Shown: positions 6,371 through 13,486 of the stretch, piece by piece
Position numbering within the stretch: the stretch's first letter is position 1
Layout: every line of letters begins with the position of its first letter
From: Methanothrix sp.
Lineage (GTDB): Archaea > Halobacteriota > Methanosarcinia > Methanotrichales > Methanotrichaceae
Assembly (NCBI GenBank): GCA_012798025.1
Contig: JAAZNX010000076.1
Coordinates: forward strand, 1 to 15,549
Reading direction: 5' to 3'
Length of the DNA stretch: 15,549 nucleotides
Program-made: the position numbers and the translations under genes
The notes under the pieces: generated by a model
Seen by the model: the letters and a program-made list of their open reading frames with translations, nothing else
What the model was told of the DNA's origin: nothing
Database searches by the model: none

Positions 6371-7243
6371 TTAGGGAACGATCTTCGAGATTGCCAGCTC
6401 CAGGATGTCCTCGGCCCCTGCTTTTTTTAACTGGGGAATGAGCAGGTTGACGAGAGATCTGTCAACGACCGTCTCCACAGCGTAGTAGCCTGAGTTGTAG
6501 AGCTTTGAGATCGTGGGGTTCTTCATGCTAGGCAGAATGGAAATCAAACCGGTTATAGCATCCTCAGGCACATTCATCTTCAGCAGTACTTTGCCCCGCG
6601 CCCTTATGACTGCAGAAAGGAGCGTCTCCACAGCTACGATGTCATCGTGTTTCTGCGGGTCAGCCCAGCTCCTCTTGTTTGCGATCAGCTCCGATGTCGA
6701 CTCAAGCATGACTTCTATGATCTTCAGGCCATTCTTCTTCAGGGTAGATCCGGTCTCGGTGAGGTCCACAACAACATCGGTCAACTCCGGAACCTTGGCT
6801 TCTGTGGCGCCAAAGGAGAACTGAATCTCCACTGGTATTCCAAGCTTCTGGAAGAAGGACCTGGTCAAGTTGGGGTACTCGGTGGCCACACGACTTCCCT
6901 GTTTTATCTGGCTGGCCGAGTAAATATCCTCGGATTCAGGCACAGCCACCACCAGCTTCACCTTTCCTGGACCCGTCTTGCCGTAGTTGAGATCTTTGAC
7001 CTTGGTCACTATGGAACCAGACTCCATTATCCAGTCTGTTCCTGAGATTCCCAGGTCGAAGTAGCCCTTGGCAACATACCCTGGTATCTCCTGGGGGCGG
7101 AGGATCTTTACCTTGCCAATGCGAGGATCATCGATTCGGGCGTTATACTCTCTCTGTGTTCTCTTGACCTCAAGGCCCGCCTGCTCGAAGAGCTGTAGCG
7201 TCTGGTTTTGCAGGCTGCCCTTGGGAATGGCGATGTCGATCAT
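6371..7243 (-). CDS. hisG: ATP phosphoribosyltransferase, long form
   Basis: HisG catalyses the first step of histidine synthesis, joining ATP and PRPP to phosphoribosyl-ATP. I chose the ATG at 7243 (290 residues, first residues MIDIAIPKG), which matches the usual HisG N-terminus. An in-frame ATG at 7312 would add 23 basic residues not typical of the family and would lie at or upstream of the expected transcription start. PKGSL (7-11) opens the catalytic domain, and VVDLTETGST (158-167) is the PRPP-binding signature. Residues from about 218 form the HisG_C regulatory domain that mediates histidine feedback, so no HisZ partner is needed. No Shine-Dalgarno sequence is evident before 7243. No other his genes are in the window. 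Confidence 0.95.
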   Translation of the reverse strand: MIDIAIPKGSLQNQTLQLFEQAGLEVKRTQREYNARIDDPRIGKVKILRPQEIPGYVAKGYFDLGISGTDWIMESGSIVTKVKDLNYGKTGPGKVKLVVAVPESEDIYSASQIKQGSRVATEYPNLTRSFFQKLGIPVEIQFSFGATEAKVPELTDVVVDLTETGSTLKKNGLKIIEVMLESTSELIANKRSWADPQKHDDIVAVETLLSAVIRARGKVLLKMNVPEDAITGLISILPSMKNPTISKLYNSGYYAVETVVDRSLVNLLIPQLKKAGAEDILELAISKIVP

Positions 7244-7327
7244 TTCATAGCTTTGCTTTTTTAGAACATATTTTTGCCTTTTGCTTGGGTGGATCTTCAA
7301 AGGCATCATCATTCAATCTGCCCACAA

Positions 7328-7341
7328 TTTATTTATAAATA
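7328..7341. promoter_or_regulatory. Shared symmetric TATA region, hisG and metallophosphoesterase
   Basis: ATTTATAAAT (7331-7340) is self-complementary and so reads as a TATA box in both directions. Predicted starts about 26 nt away are near 7309 on the minus strand and near 7361 on the plus strand. That favours the shorter hisG product and gives the metallophosphoesterase a leader of about 33 nt holding a G-rich ribosome-binding site. Confidence 0.5.
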
Positions 7342-7393
7342 ATAACAGTAATAGAATGATGAGGTATGGAGGGGGAGGCACACGGCATCGATA

Positions 7394-8323
7394 GTGATCT
7401 CAGATACTCACTTTGGCTTGTCGTCATCGACATTGAAAGATCCCAAGATGGTCGACCGATTGATGCAAGAGATATCGATTTTTGGAGACGGCTGCGATGA
7501 GGTCGTGCTTCTCGGGGATATCTTCGACCTATGGAGGGTGCGTCCTGAGAAGGCCATTCGCGACTCAGTACATTTTTTGAAAAGCCTTTATGATATGGAT
7601 TTGAAGATACGCTACGTGGTTGGAAACCATGATCATCATCTCGTGGTCCTCAATCAGGAGGATGAATTCATGGAGCGAATGGCACGTGGTGATCTTTATC
7701 CCGTTTACGTTCCATCTCTTCGCTGGCGCCAGATAATAAATGGTCTGGAGATCGAGATGTTCTATCCAACTTACCAGACTCGCTGCTGTCATCGGGCATT
7801 TCTCTGCACCCACGGCCATCATCTGGGCGGCATGCAGGCCATATCCATGCAGGTGATGGGAGGTCTTCGAAGGCTCTCCGGAGAAGAGCTGCTGCCCGCA
7901 GATCTTGAGATGATGATGACCTATGCCTACGAGAGCATCTATCGCTCTGCCTACATTGGGGAGATGGTGACTTTAGAGAACTGTCTGTGGAATTTTTCCG
8001 GCCTGCTGCAATGGTTCATGAAAGGCGTTTTCAAGAGCCACAGCTTCATCTCGGTGGAGCGACAATACGAAGCCATCTTGGGGTTCCTTCGCGATCATAA
8101 CCTCGGGCGAGTGGACTGCTTCATTTACGGGGATACACACCAAGCTGGCATCTATCAGAGAAAAGGCGGCCCGCTGGCCATTAACGCTGGCAGCTTTATG
8201 CGAGAAAGCGGAAAATGTCCTGGCCAAAAGACGCCGGACACCTATCTGATAATGGATGAGAACGGTCTGGCATTAAGGCAGCTTGGCCAGATAACACCAC
8301 TATACCTGTGCGAACTATCCTGA
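7394..8323 (+). CDS. Calcineurin-like metallophosphoesterase
   Basis: This 309-residue protein has all the dinuclear-metal motifs of the calcineurin-like phosphoesterase fold: DTH (4-6), GDIFDLW (41-47), GNHDHH (77-82), THGHH (139-143) and GDTH (246-249). The layout, with the long helical insert after THGHH, resembles the LpxH-like UDP-2,3-diacylglucosamine pyrophosphatase branch. Archaea lack lipid A, so the substrate is unknown. The start is GTG at 7394. The first beta strand then begins almost at residue 1, and no ATG, GTG or TTG exists in frame between the stop at 7352-7354 and this GTG. The purine-rich GGGGGAGG (7371-7378) is 15 nt upstream, which is longer than usual. Confidence 0.85.
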   Translation: MISDTHFGLSSSTLKDPKMVDRLMQEISIFGDGCDEVVLLGDIFDLWRVRPEKAIRDSVHFLKSLYDMDLKIRYVVGNHDHHLVVLNQEDEFMERMARGDLYPVYVPSLRWRQIINGLEIEMFYPTYQTRCCHRAFLCTHGHHLGGMQAISMQVMGGLRRLSGEELLPADLEMMMTYAYESIYRSAYIGEMVTLENCLWNFSGLLQWFMKGVFKSHSFISVERQYEAILGFLRDHNLGRVDCFIYGDTHQAGIYQRKGGPLAINAGSFMRESGKCPGQKTPDTYLIMDENGLALRQLGQITPLYLCELS

Positions 8324-8367
8324 AGTCCTGAGAAATTTCTTATCCTTTCGACTAAAACATGTGAAGG

Positions 8368-8883
8368 ATGAATTTAAATGACGCCTTGCAGAGCAGAAGA
8401 TCTGTGCGCAGGTATGAGGACAGGCCAGTTTTGCGCGAGCACATTACAGCTCTACTTGAAGCAGCCGAATCAGCCCCTTCAGCTGGCAACCTTCGCTCCA
8501 GAAGGTACGTGGTAATAACCAGGCCTGAGATGCGAAAGGTCATTGCCATGGCGGCATTTGGCCAGAGCCAGGTGCAGAGCGCGCCCGTGTTGGTGGTGGT
8601 GTGCGCAGACGTGAAACGGTCAAGTGCTCGTTACGGAGATCGAGGAAGCCTCTATGCCATACAGGATGCAGATGCAGCGGTGATGTGCCTTCTCCTGGCG
8701 GCGCATGACATGGGCCTTGGTGCCTGCTGGATTGGAGCCTTCGACGATCTCCTGGTACGCGAGGCACTTGAGCTTCAGGACGGCATCCTGCCCGTGGCCA
8801 TAATCTCTCTTGGCTGGCCGTCGGAGTCTCCAGCAGCAGCGCCTAAGAGGCATTCGGAAGAAATGATCAGATGGATAGAATAA
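8368..8883 (+). CDS. Nitroreductase-family FMN oxidoreductase
   Basis: This 171-residue protein matches the small nitroreductase fold, which binds FMN and uses NAD(P)H. The N-terminal phosphate-binding motif SRRSVRRY (9-16), APSAGNLRSRR (36-46), the helix around the DADAAVMCLLLAA segment (100-112), GACWIGAFDD (118-127) and GWP (149-151) are all typical. Members act on nitroaromatics, quinones or specialised substrates, and the true one here cannot be told from sequence. The ATG at 8368 has little leader. A TATA-like TTTCTTATCC about 27-33 nt upstream suggests a leaderless mRNA. The gene overlaps elp3 by 13 nt, so the two are very probably co-transcribed. Confidence 0.92.
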   Translation: MNLNDALQSRRSVRRYEDRPVLREHITALLEAAESAPSAGNLRSRRYVVITRPEMRKVIAMAAFGQSQVQSAPVLVVVCADVKRSSARYGDRGSLYAIQDADAAVMCLLLAAHDMGLGACWIGAFDDLLVREALELQDGILPVAIISLGWPSESPAAAPKRHSEEMIRWIE

Positions 8884-10445
8884 ATCATCGAGGCGCAATC
8901 GAACTTGAGCTGAGGCAAATAGTCGACGCCATACTTGCGGGCGAGGTGAAGACTGAGGCCGAGTTGGAGTCGCTCAAGAAGGATGTCTCTTCTCGCCTCA
9001 GCCTTCCATCTCTGCCGAGCAACGCCGATATCCTGAGCCTTGCTACACAGGAGGAGCGAGGGGCGCTCAAGATTCTGGTGCGAAAGCCTACGCGCACGCT
9101 CTCTGGAGTGGCGGTCATCGCTGCCATGACCTCGCCCGCCCGCTGTCCGCACGGCACCTGTGTTCCATGTCCCGGCGGCATTCTTTGCGCTTCAGCACAA
9201 AGCTATACAGGCCGGGAGCCCGCAGCGCTCAGGGCTGCACAGCATGGTTTCGACCCCTATCAGCAGGTTTGGGCCAGGCTGGCCCAGTTGGATGAGATAG
9301 GCCATCCCCTGGACAAAGCCGAGCTGATCATAATGGGAGGGACTATCACCTCGCGACCGCTGGGCTACCAGCACTGGTTTGTGAAGCGCTGTCTTCAGGC
9401 CATGAACGACTATCCTCGTAGTCGAGCGCCTAGGGGCTGCTGGCAGTCATTTGCAGAGGTGGCCGCGGCCAATGAGGAGGCATACGTTCGCAACATCGGC
9501 ACAACCTTCGAGACGAGGCCGGACTGGTGCCGCCCAAGGGAGATTGGGATCATGCTTCATCTTGGGGGCACCAAGGTGGAGCTGGGCGTGCAAAGCACAC
9601 GAGACGACATCCTACAAGCCATGAGACGCGGCCACACAGTGGATGACACTGTTCGAGCCAACAAAGCCCTGCGAGATGCAGGCCTCAAGGTTGGATTTCA
9701 TATGATGCCAGGACTTCCAGGGTCCACGCCTAAGGCGGACTTAGAGGTGTTCAAGGAACTCTTTGAAGACAGCCGTTTTCGGCCCGACTATCTCAAGATC
9801 TATCCCACACTTGTGGTAAAGGGAACTGAGCTTTATCGGCTTTATCAAAAGGGCGAGTACAGGCCAATGAGCGATGAGGAGGCGGCAATGCTGGTATCTC
9901 AGATCAAGGAGATTCTCCCCAGCTATCTGCGATTGCAGCGGGTGCAGCGAGACATCCCGTCGCAGCTCATCGTTGCGGGCGCAAAGAAATCCAATCTTCG
10001 TCAGCTTGCATTGCAGCGTCTTGAGGAGCGCAAAGGACAGTGCCGGTGCATCCGCTGTCGTGAGGTGGGGCTTCGCAGGGTAACTGATATCGATGTAGTC
10101 CTGAAAGACGTTAAATACGAGGCATGTGGCGGGGAGGAGCATTTTGTCTCTTTCGAGAGCAAAGACGATTCTCTGGTGGGATTCCTGCGCTTGCGCCTCG
10201 GACCTGGTTCCAAGGCACGTGTGAGGGAACTGCATGTCTATGGACCATTAGTCCCTATCGGAACCAAAAACGATGGATGGCAGCATCGGGGATATGGTGC
10301 GAGGCTTGTTAAGGCCGCCGAGGTTATCTCTCTTGAGAAGGGATACAAAAGCCTTGAGATTACCAGCGGCATTGGCGCCAGGGGTTACTATCGGCAGCTG
10401 GGGTATGATTTGTCTGGGCCTTACATGGCAAAGATGCTGAAATGA
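8871..10445 (+). CDS. elp3: Archaeal Elp3, tRNA uridine-34 carboxymethyltransferase
   Basis: Elp3 uses acetyl-CoA and radical SAM chemistry to form cm5U at wobble position 34 of tRNAs. The protein has 524 residues. The radical SAM cysteines are C92-x4-C97-x2-C100 (RCPHGTCVPCPGG). This is the short archaeal spacing; eukaryotic Elp3 has nine residues between the first two. TTFETRPDWC (211-220) and VELGVQS (236-242) are family hallmarks. C391, C393 and C396 fit the zinc site. The C-terminal GNAT domain (about 410-524) has the acetyl-CoA loop QHRGYG (471-476) and YY at 506-507. The start lies inside the end of the nitroreductase gene. Archaea have Elp3 without the other Elongator subunits, and none are seen here. 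Confidence 0.96.
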   Translation: MDRINHRGAIELELRQIVDAILAGEVKTEAELESLKKDVSSRLSLPSLPSNADILSLATQEERGALKILVRKPTRTLSGVAVIAAMTSPARCPHGTCVPCPGGILCASAQSYTGREPAALRAAQHGFDPYQQVWARLAQLDEIGHPLDKAELIIMGGTITSRPLGYQHWFVKRCLQAMNDYPRSRAPRGCWQSFAEVAAANEEAYVRNIGTTFETRPDWCRPREIGIMLHLGGTKVELGVQSTRDDILQAMRRGHTVDDTVRANKALRDAGLKVGFHMMPGLPGSTPKADLEVFKELFEDSRFRPDYLKIYPTLVVKGTELYRLYQKGEYRPMSDEEAAMLVSQIKEILPSYLRLQRVQRDIPSQLIVAGAKKSNLRQLALQRLEERKGQCRCIRCREVGLRRVTDIDVVLKDVKYEACGGEEHFVSFESKDDSLVGFLRLRLGPGSKARVRELHVYGPLVPIGTKNDGWQHRGYGARLVKAAEVISLEKGYKSLEITSGIGARGYYRQLGYDLSGPYMAKMLK

Positions 10446-10482
10446 GACCCATTTCGTCTTCATGTATGCAGGCACCACAACT

Positions 10483-10522
10483 GTTAAATATCGTGTGCCA
10501 AAGATGGCTTGCGATCTGAGGA
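10483..10522 (+). promoter_or_regulatory. Promoter and ribosome-binding site of rps8e
   Basis: TTAAATAT (10483-10490) is a TATA candidate that places transcription start near 10512-10515. TGAGGA (10517-10522) is a Shine-Dalgarno sequence 5 nt before the ATG at 10528. The pairing of both elements decides the start. An upstream in-frame ATG at 10462 would precede the promoter. Confidence 0.6.
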
Positions 10523-10527
10523 ATAAT

Positions 10528-10908
10528 ATGCGTTGGCAAGGAAAATTCGGAAGGAAGCCTACTGGTGGGAAGTTGATCCCGGCCAGGGGTAAGAGAAAGT
10601 GCGAGACAGGCAGAGAGCAGAGCGACACTACTATCGCAGCTGTCAGGACCAAGAAGATCGAAACCTTGGGAGGAAACTTCAAGATGCGCATGCTGAGAGG
10701 CGATATGGCCACAGTCGCCGATCCCAAGACAGGCAAATCAAAGATCGTCAAGATAGAGACCGTAAAGGATAACAAAGCCAATCTGCACTACATGAGGCGA
10801 AATATCCTCACCAAGGGCGCAGTCATAAAGACTGAGCTTGGCGATGCACGAATAACCAATCGTCCTGGCCAGGACGGCGTCATCAACGCGATCTTGCTGT
10901 CCCAGTAA
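10528..10908 (+). CDS. rps8e: Small-subunit ribosomal protein eS8 (archaeal S8e)
   Basis: S8e binds 16S rRNA in the archaeal 30S subunit and has no bacterial counterpart. The 126-residue product begins MRWQGKFGRKPTGGK, the usual archaeal start. It retains ARGKRK, GGNFKMR, ADPKTGK, NLHYMRRNILTKGA and the C-terminal RPGQDGVINA. The basic N-terminal half and compact barrel-like C-terminal half are typical, and the length is normal. The start at 10528 is fixed by homology and by TGAGGA 5 nt upstream. It is followed after 9 nt by the DUF1922 gene, with which it likely shares a transcript. Confidence 0.97.
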   Translation: MRWQGKFGRKPTGGKLIPARGKRKCETGREQSDTTIAAVRTKKIETLGGNFKMRMLRGDMATVADPKTGKSKIVKIETVKDNKANLHYMRRNILTKGAVIKTELGDARITNRPGQDGVINAILLSQ

Positions 10909-10917
10909 AACTTTTAA

Positions 10918-11124
10918 ATGTATATCATATTTCGGTGCAGTTGTGGCAGACATCTGTATGCCCCGTCGGACGCCAAGACCAGGACTTGCCCTTGCAAAAA
11001 GAGAACGGAGCTTCGCAAGGCGAAGATACTGGCAATGGCAGAGGATGCCAAAGAAGCAGGCGAAATTGTCCGCAAGCTTCAACTTGGCGGACATGAGATG
11101 ACGGGTTTCATCGTTTACGAATAA
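10918..11124 (+). CDS. DUF1922 zinc-ribbon-like protein
   Basis: This 68-residue protein resembles the DUF1922 family, whose founding member is a small Methanothermobacter protein of unknown function. Two CxC knuckles (C7/C9 and C24/C26) probably bind one zinc ion. The rest is a basic helix-rich segment with DAKEAGEIVRKLQ (43-55), a family feature. No Shine-Dalgarno sequence precedes the ATG, and only 9 nt separate it from the rps8e stop, so translation probably depends on the upstream gene. A role near the ribosome or in RNA binding is suggested only by that position and by the zinc ribbon. Its last 17 nt overlap the convergent hotdog protein gene. Confidence 0.85.
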   Translation: MYIIFRCSCGRHLYAPSDAKTRTCPCKKRTELRKAKILAMAEDAKEAGEIVRKLQLGGHEMTGFIVYE

Positions 11125-11521
11125 TTGTGAATGACGCTCTGGTCTGGGATAAAATTGTGCCGCTATCAGACTTTTTCACATAACCCTCTGTGAAGGCGAC
11201 TGCTCGCCCCTTTTTGATCACGCTGCCAACGGCCGTCACCCTGCCGTTTCTGACTCCTTGGAGGAATGAAGTGCTTTCGGATATGGTGGCAATGCCTTCG
11301 TCTTCCTCAAGGATTGTGTAGAGTGCAAGGGCCATGGCTTCATCGCTAAGAGATGTGAAGATGCCACCTTGTAGCCACCCCACGCCGTTGCACATATCGG
11401 GGCGCACTTCCATGGAGATCTGTGCCTCTCCATTGCCATAAGTGTCTATATCAATTGCCATCAAGCGGAAGAAAGGATTTGCCTCCCTTCCCAATTTTCG
11501 GACCTCGTCAAGGTAACTCAT
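11108..11521 (-). CDS. PaaI-like hotdog-fold thioesterase
   Basis: This 137-residue protein has the hotdog fold of PaaI/4HBT acyl-CoA thioesterases: NPFFRLM (15-21), the strand around 29-40, N45, GG (52-53) before the central helix with D60, and paired strands around 79-117. Family members usually have HGG before that helix. Here the segment is WLQGG (49-53), so Q51 replaces the His, while N45 and the acidic residue of the helix remain. Activity may be altered, or the substrate unusual. AGAGGT lies only 2 nt before the ATG, which is close. An AT-rich element shared with the divergent UPF0282 gene is a likely promoter. Confidence 0.86.
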   Translation of the reverse strand: MSYLDEVRKLGREANPFFRLMAIDIDTYGNGEAQISMEVRPDMCNGVGWLQGGIFTSLSDEAMALALYTILEEDEGIATISESTSFLQGVRNGRVTAVGSVIKKGRAVAFTEGYVKKSDSGTILSQTRASFTIIRKR

Positions 11522-11547
11522 CTACCTCTATATTCGATCCAAACTTA

Positions 11548-11560
11548 TGAATTTAAAATT
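11548..11560. promoter_or_regulatory. Shared TATA region, hotdog protein and UPF0282 genes
   Basis: The AT-only stretch AATTTAAAATTT in this 51-87 bp divergent spacer is almost symmetric and could serve both directions. Starts about 26 nt away would be near 11528 (minus) and 11580 (plus). The plus-strand position argues against translation from the ATG at 11573. Confidence 0.45.
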
Positions 11561-11608
11561 TACGACTGATTGATGCAGCAAAAAGATGATACTCTGAGGA
11601 TATCAAAC

Positions 11609-12505
11609 TTGCAGAGGATGAGAAAAGATCTGCAAAGGCTGAAGGTTCTCCCCCTGGCCTTCGACAGCTTTGGAGTTCGGTCGATGGCCACGTACGTAGA
11701 GACCAAAGACATGAAGGTGCTAATTGACCCTGCAGTCTCCCTCGGACCAAGGAGGTATGGGTTGCCTCCCCATCGACTGGAGTTGGAGAGGATGGACCTG
11801 ACCTGGAATGATATAAAGAACTATGCTTCCAAGTGTGACCTGTTGATCGTAACCCATTATCATTACGATCATCATAATCCCGATGATATCGATTTTTACA
11901 AAGATAAGACGCTTTACATCAAGGATCCTAAGAATAACATCAATAAAAGCCAATTGGAAAGGGCATCGCATTTCCTGAAAGAGCTGCAGGGCTTGCCCAA
12001 GGCAGTCGAATTTGCGGATGGTAGATCCTTTCAACATGCTGCTACTACTATTAAGTTCTCACCTCCAGTTTATCACGGCACTAATTCCCGGCTTGGCTAT
12101 GTGCTGGAGACAAGCATCTCTTGTCAAGGAGAAAAAATGGTTTTTTCAAGCGATGTAGAAGGTCCCTCACTGGTAGAGCAAGCGGATTTCATTCTTCGTG
12201 AGAACCCTGATCTCCTTATCCTTGACGGTCCGATGACCTATATGCTGGGCTACAGGTACTCTCAAGAGAGTCTGGCGCGATCTGTTGCGAATATAACCAA
12301 AATAATATCAGAAACCACTGTGAAGGTTCTCATCCTGGACCACCATCTTCTGCGCGACCAAAATTATAAAGCGAAATTGGCAAATGTCTACGAATGTGCA
12401 GAGGAGAATGGCGTCAGAGTTTTGAGCGCTGCAGAGTACGTTGGCAGGGAGCCAGACTTGTTGGAAGCAAGAAGAAAGGATCTGTACGCTGGTATCGAAA
12501 TTTAG
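11609..12505 (+). CDS. UPF0282 family metallo-beta-lactamase-fold hydrolase
   Basis: The product is an archaeal UPF0282 protein with the metallo-beta-lactamase fold and unknown substrate. Numbering from the TTG at 11609 (298 residues), the metal motif HYHYDHH is at 83-89, a downstream histidine is at 156, the aspartate of SSDVEGP is D182 and DHH is at 244-246. I prefer the TTG because TGAGGAT (11595-11601) lies 7 nt upstream, family members begin close to [12 protein letters not shown], and the promoter predicts a start near 11580. Alternatives are ATG 11573 (310 residues) and ATG 11618, each without a well-placed ribosome-binding site. The gene lies 29 nt upstream of the methyltransferase gene, so an operon is likely. 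Confidence 0.88.
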   Translation: MQRMRKDLQRLKVLPLAFDSFGVRSMATYVETKDMKVLIDPAVSLGPRRYGLPPHRLELERMDLTWNDIKNYASKCDLLIVTHYHYDHHNPDDIDFYKDKTLYIKDPKNNINKSQLERASHFLKELQGLPKAVEFADGRSFQHAATTIKFSPPVYHGTNSRLGYVLETSISCQGEKMVFSSDVEGPSLVEQADFILRENPDLLILDGPMTYMLGYRYSQESLARSVANITKIISETTVKVLILDHHLLRDQNYKAKLANVYECAEENGVRVLSAAEYVGREPDLLEARRKDLYAGIEI

Positions 12506-12534
12506 AGAGCTTTCCACTGCAGTTGGATTGAGCA

Positions 12535-13335
12535 ATGCGCCTGAAAGAAAAACTCTGGGGAGTCGTGCCTGATGAAAAGCTGTGCAAAATCTCAGAGCAC
12601 TTCCAGCTAATCGGAGATGTAGCCATTGTCTCTCTGCCTGTCGAACTGCATGAGTATAAGACGGCGATAGCGAAGGCTGTGCTCTCTCAGGCAAAAAACA
12701 TTCGCATGGTGTTGAATAAAACCTCCAAAATCGAAGGCGACATGCGACTGGCAAGTTTCGAAGTGCTGGCAGGCTCTGGTAATGCAGTTACGCTGCACAG
12801 GGAGTTTGGCTTTGTCTTTCGACTTGACGTAACCAGGGTCTTCTTCAACAGCCGCCTTGGCTACGAGAGGATAAGGGTGGCAAGGCAAGTGCAATCAGGC
12901 GAGCAGGTTTTGGTGCCTTTTGCGGGAGTGGGACCATTTGTCGTGCCCATGGCGGCACGCGGCGCCCGTGTACTGGCCGTCGAGAAAAATCGCGAAGCAT
13001 GCAAGTGGCTGGCTGAGAATGTCCGGCTGAATCGGGTGGACGGAAGGACGGAGATCGTCAATGCCGATGTCTTTGAGATTTTGTACCCCATGAAAACGTA
13101 TTTTGACAGAGCTGTCGTTCCAACTCCTTACGGGATGGACAGCATCTTGGAAGCTGTATCTTCAAGGGTTAAGAAAGGGGGAATGGTGCACTTCTACACC
13201 TTCAAAAAAAGCCAGCAGATTGCAGGGCTTGTTCAAAGCTACAAAGACATGGGCTTCAAGGTTGAAGCCTTCCGAAAATGCGGAAATGTTGCACCAGGCG
13301 TGAGCCGATGGGCATTCGATCTGAAGAAAAACTGA
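12535..13335 (+). CDS. Met-10+/Trm5-TYW2-like SAM-dependent methyltransferase
   Basis: This 266-residue protein has the architecture of the Met-10+ family, which includes Trm5 (m1G37) and TYW2/Taw2 (wyosine side chain). DVTRVFFNSRLGYER (98-112) matches the family segment with a conserved Arg (R107 here). The SAM site is PFAGVGPF (128-135), with E150 after the second strand. Motif IV departs from both groups: Trm5 usually has NLPKSAHEFL, whereas here the segment is VVPTPYGMD (194-202). It also lacks the full Trm5 N-terminal D1 domain. I therefore assign only the family. A wyosine-pathway role is plausible because Taw1 is encoded 9 kb away, but another tRNA guanine or a different target is possible. 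Confidence 0.82.
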   Translation: MRLKEKLWGVVPDEKLCKISEHFQLIGDVAIVSLPVELHEYKTAIAKAVLSQAKNIRMVLNKTSKIEGDMRLASFEVLAGSGNAVTLHREFGFVFRLDVTRVFFNSRLGYERIRVARQVQSGEQVLVPFAGVGPFVVPMAARGARVLAVEKNREACKWLAENVRLNRVDGRTEIVNADVFEILYPMKTYFDRAVVPTPYGMDSILEAVSSRVKKGGMVHFYTFKKSQQIAGLVQSYKDMGFKVEAFRKCGNVAPGVSRWAFDLKKN

Positions 13336-13376
13336 TCCTCTGCATTCACCGAGTCCAGGATGCGCTGCCCTCTGTG

Positions 13377-13393
13377 GTATATAGACTATATAC
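13377..13393. promoter_or_regulatory. Perfect inverted repeat upstream of the PstS-like gene
   Basis: GTATATAG A CTATATAC is an exact 8-bp inverted repeat around one base. It lies about 34 bp upstream of the TATA element at 13427 and 94 bp before the start codon. The location suits an activator or repressor site for a phosphate-responsive gene. The regulator is unknown. Confidence 0.45.
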
Positions 13394-13426
13394 TATATTG
13401 GCCTATAAGGGAAATAACGATTGATG

Positions 13427-13481
13427 TATATTTTATTTTGATCAGCTTTACATATAATCTCTTCATACATCTCGCCGGTGA
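13427..13481 (+). promoter_or_regulatory. TATA box and Shine-Dalgarno of the PstS-like gene
   Basis: TATATTTTA (13427-13435) predicts transcription start near 13459. GGTGA (13477-13481) then lies 5 nt before TTG 13487. A GTG at 13478 sits inside this Shine-Dalgarno sequence and has none of its own, so I take TTG as the start. Confidence 0.55.
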
Positions 13482-13486
13482 GTTCG

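Noticed and set aside
7244..7312. Longer hisG start with 23 extra residues
   Set aside because: The extension is basic and unlike the HisG N-terminus, and the TATA spacing puts transcription start at about its first codons.
7356..7394. Tiny frame MMRYGGGGTRHR ahead of the metallophosphoesterase
   Set aside because: Twelve codons with no ribosome-binding site. The Gly run follows from the G-rich Shine-Dalgarno sequence, so it is probably chance.
10861..10876. Perfect 16-bp palindrome CGTCCTGGCCAGGACG
   Set aside because: It lies inside rps8e and encodes the conserved RPGQDG segment, so codon choice explains it well enough.
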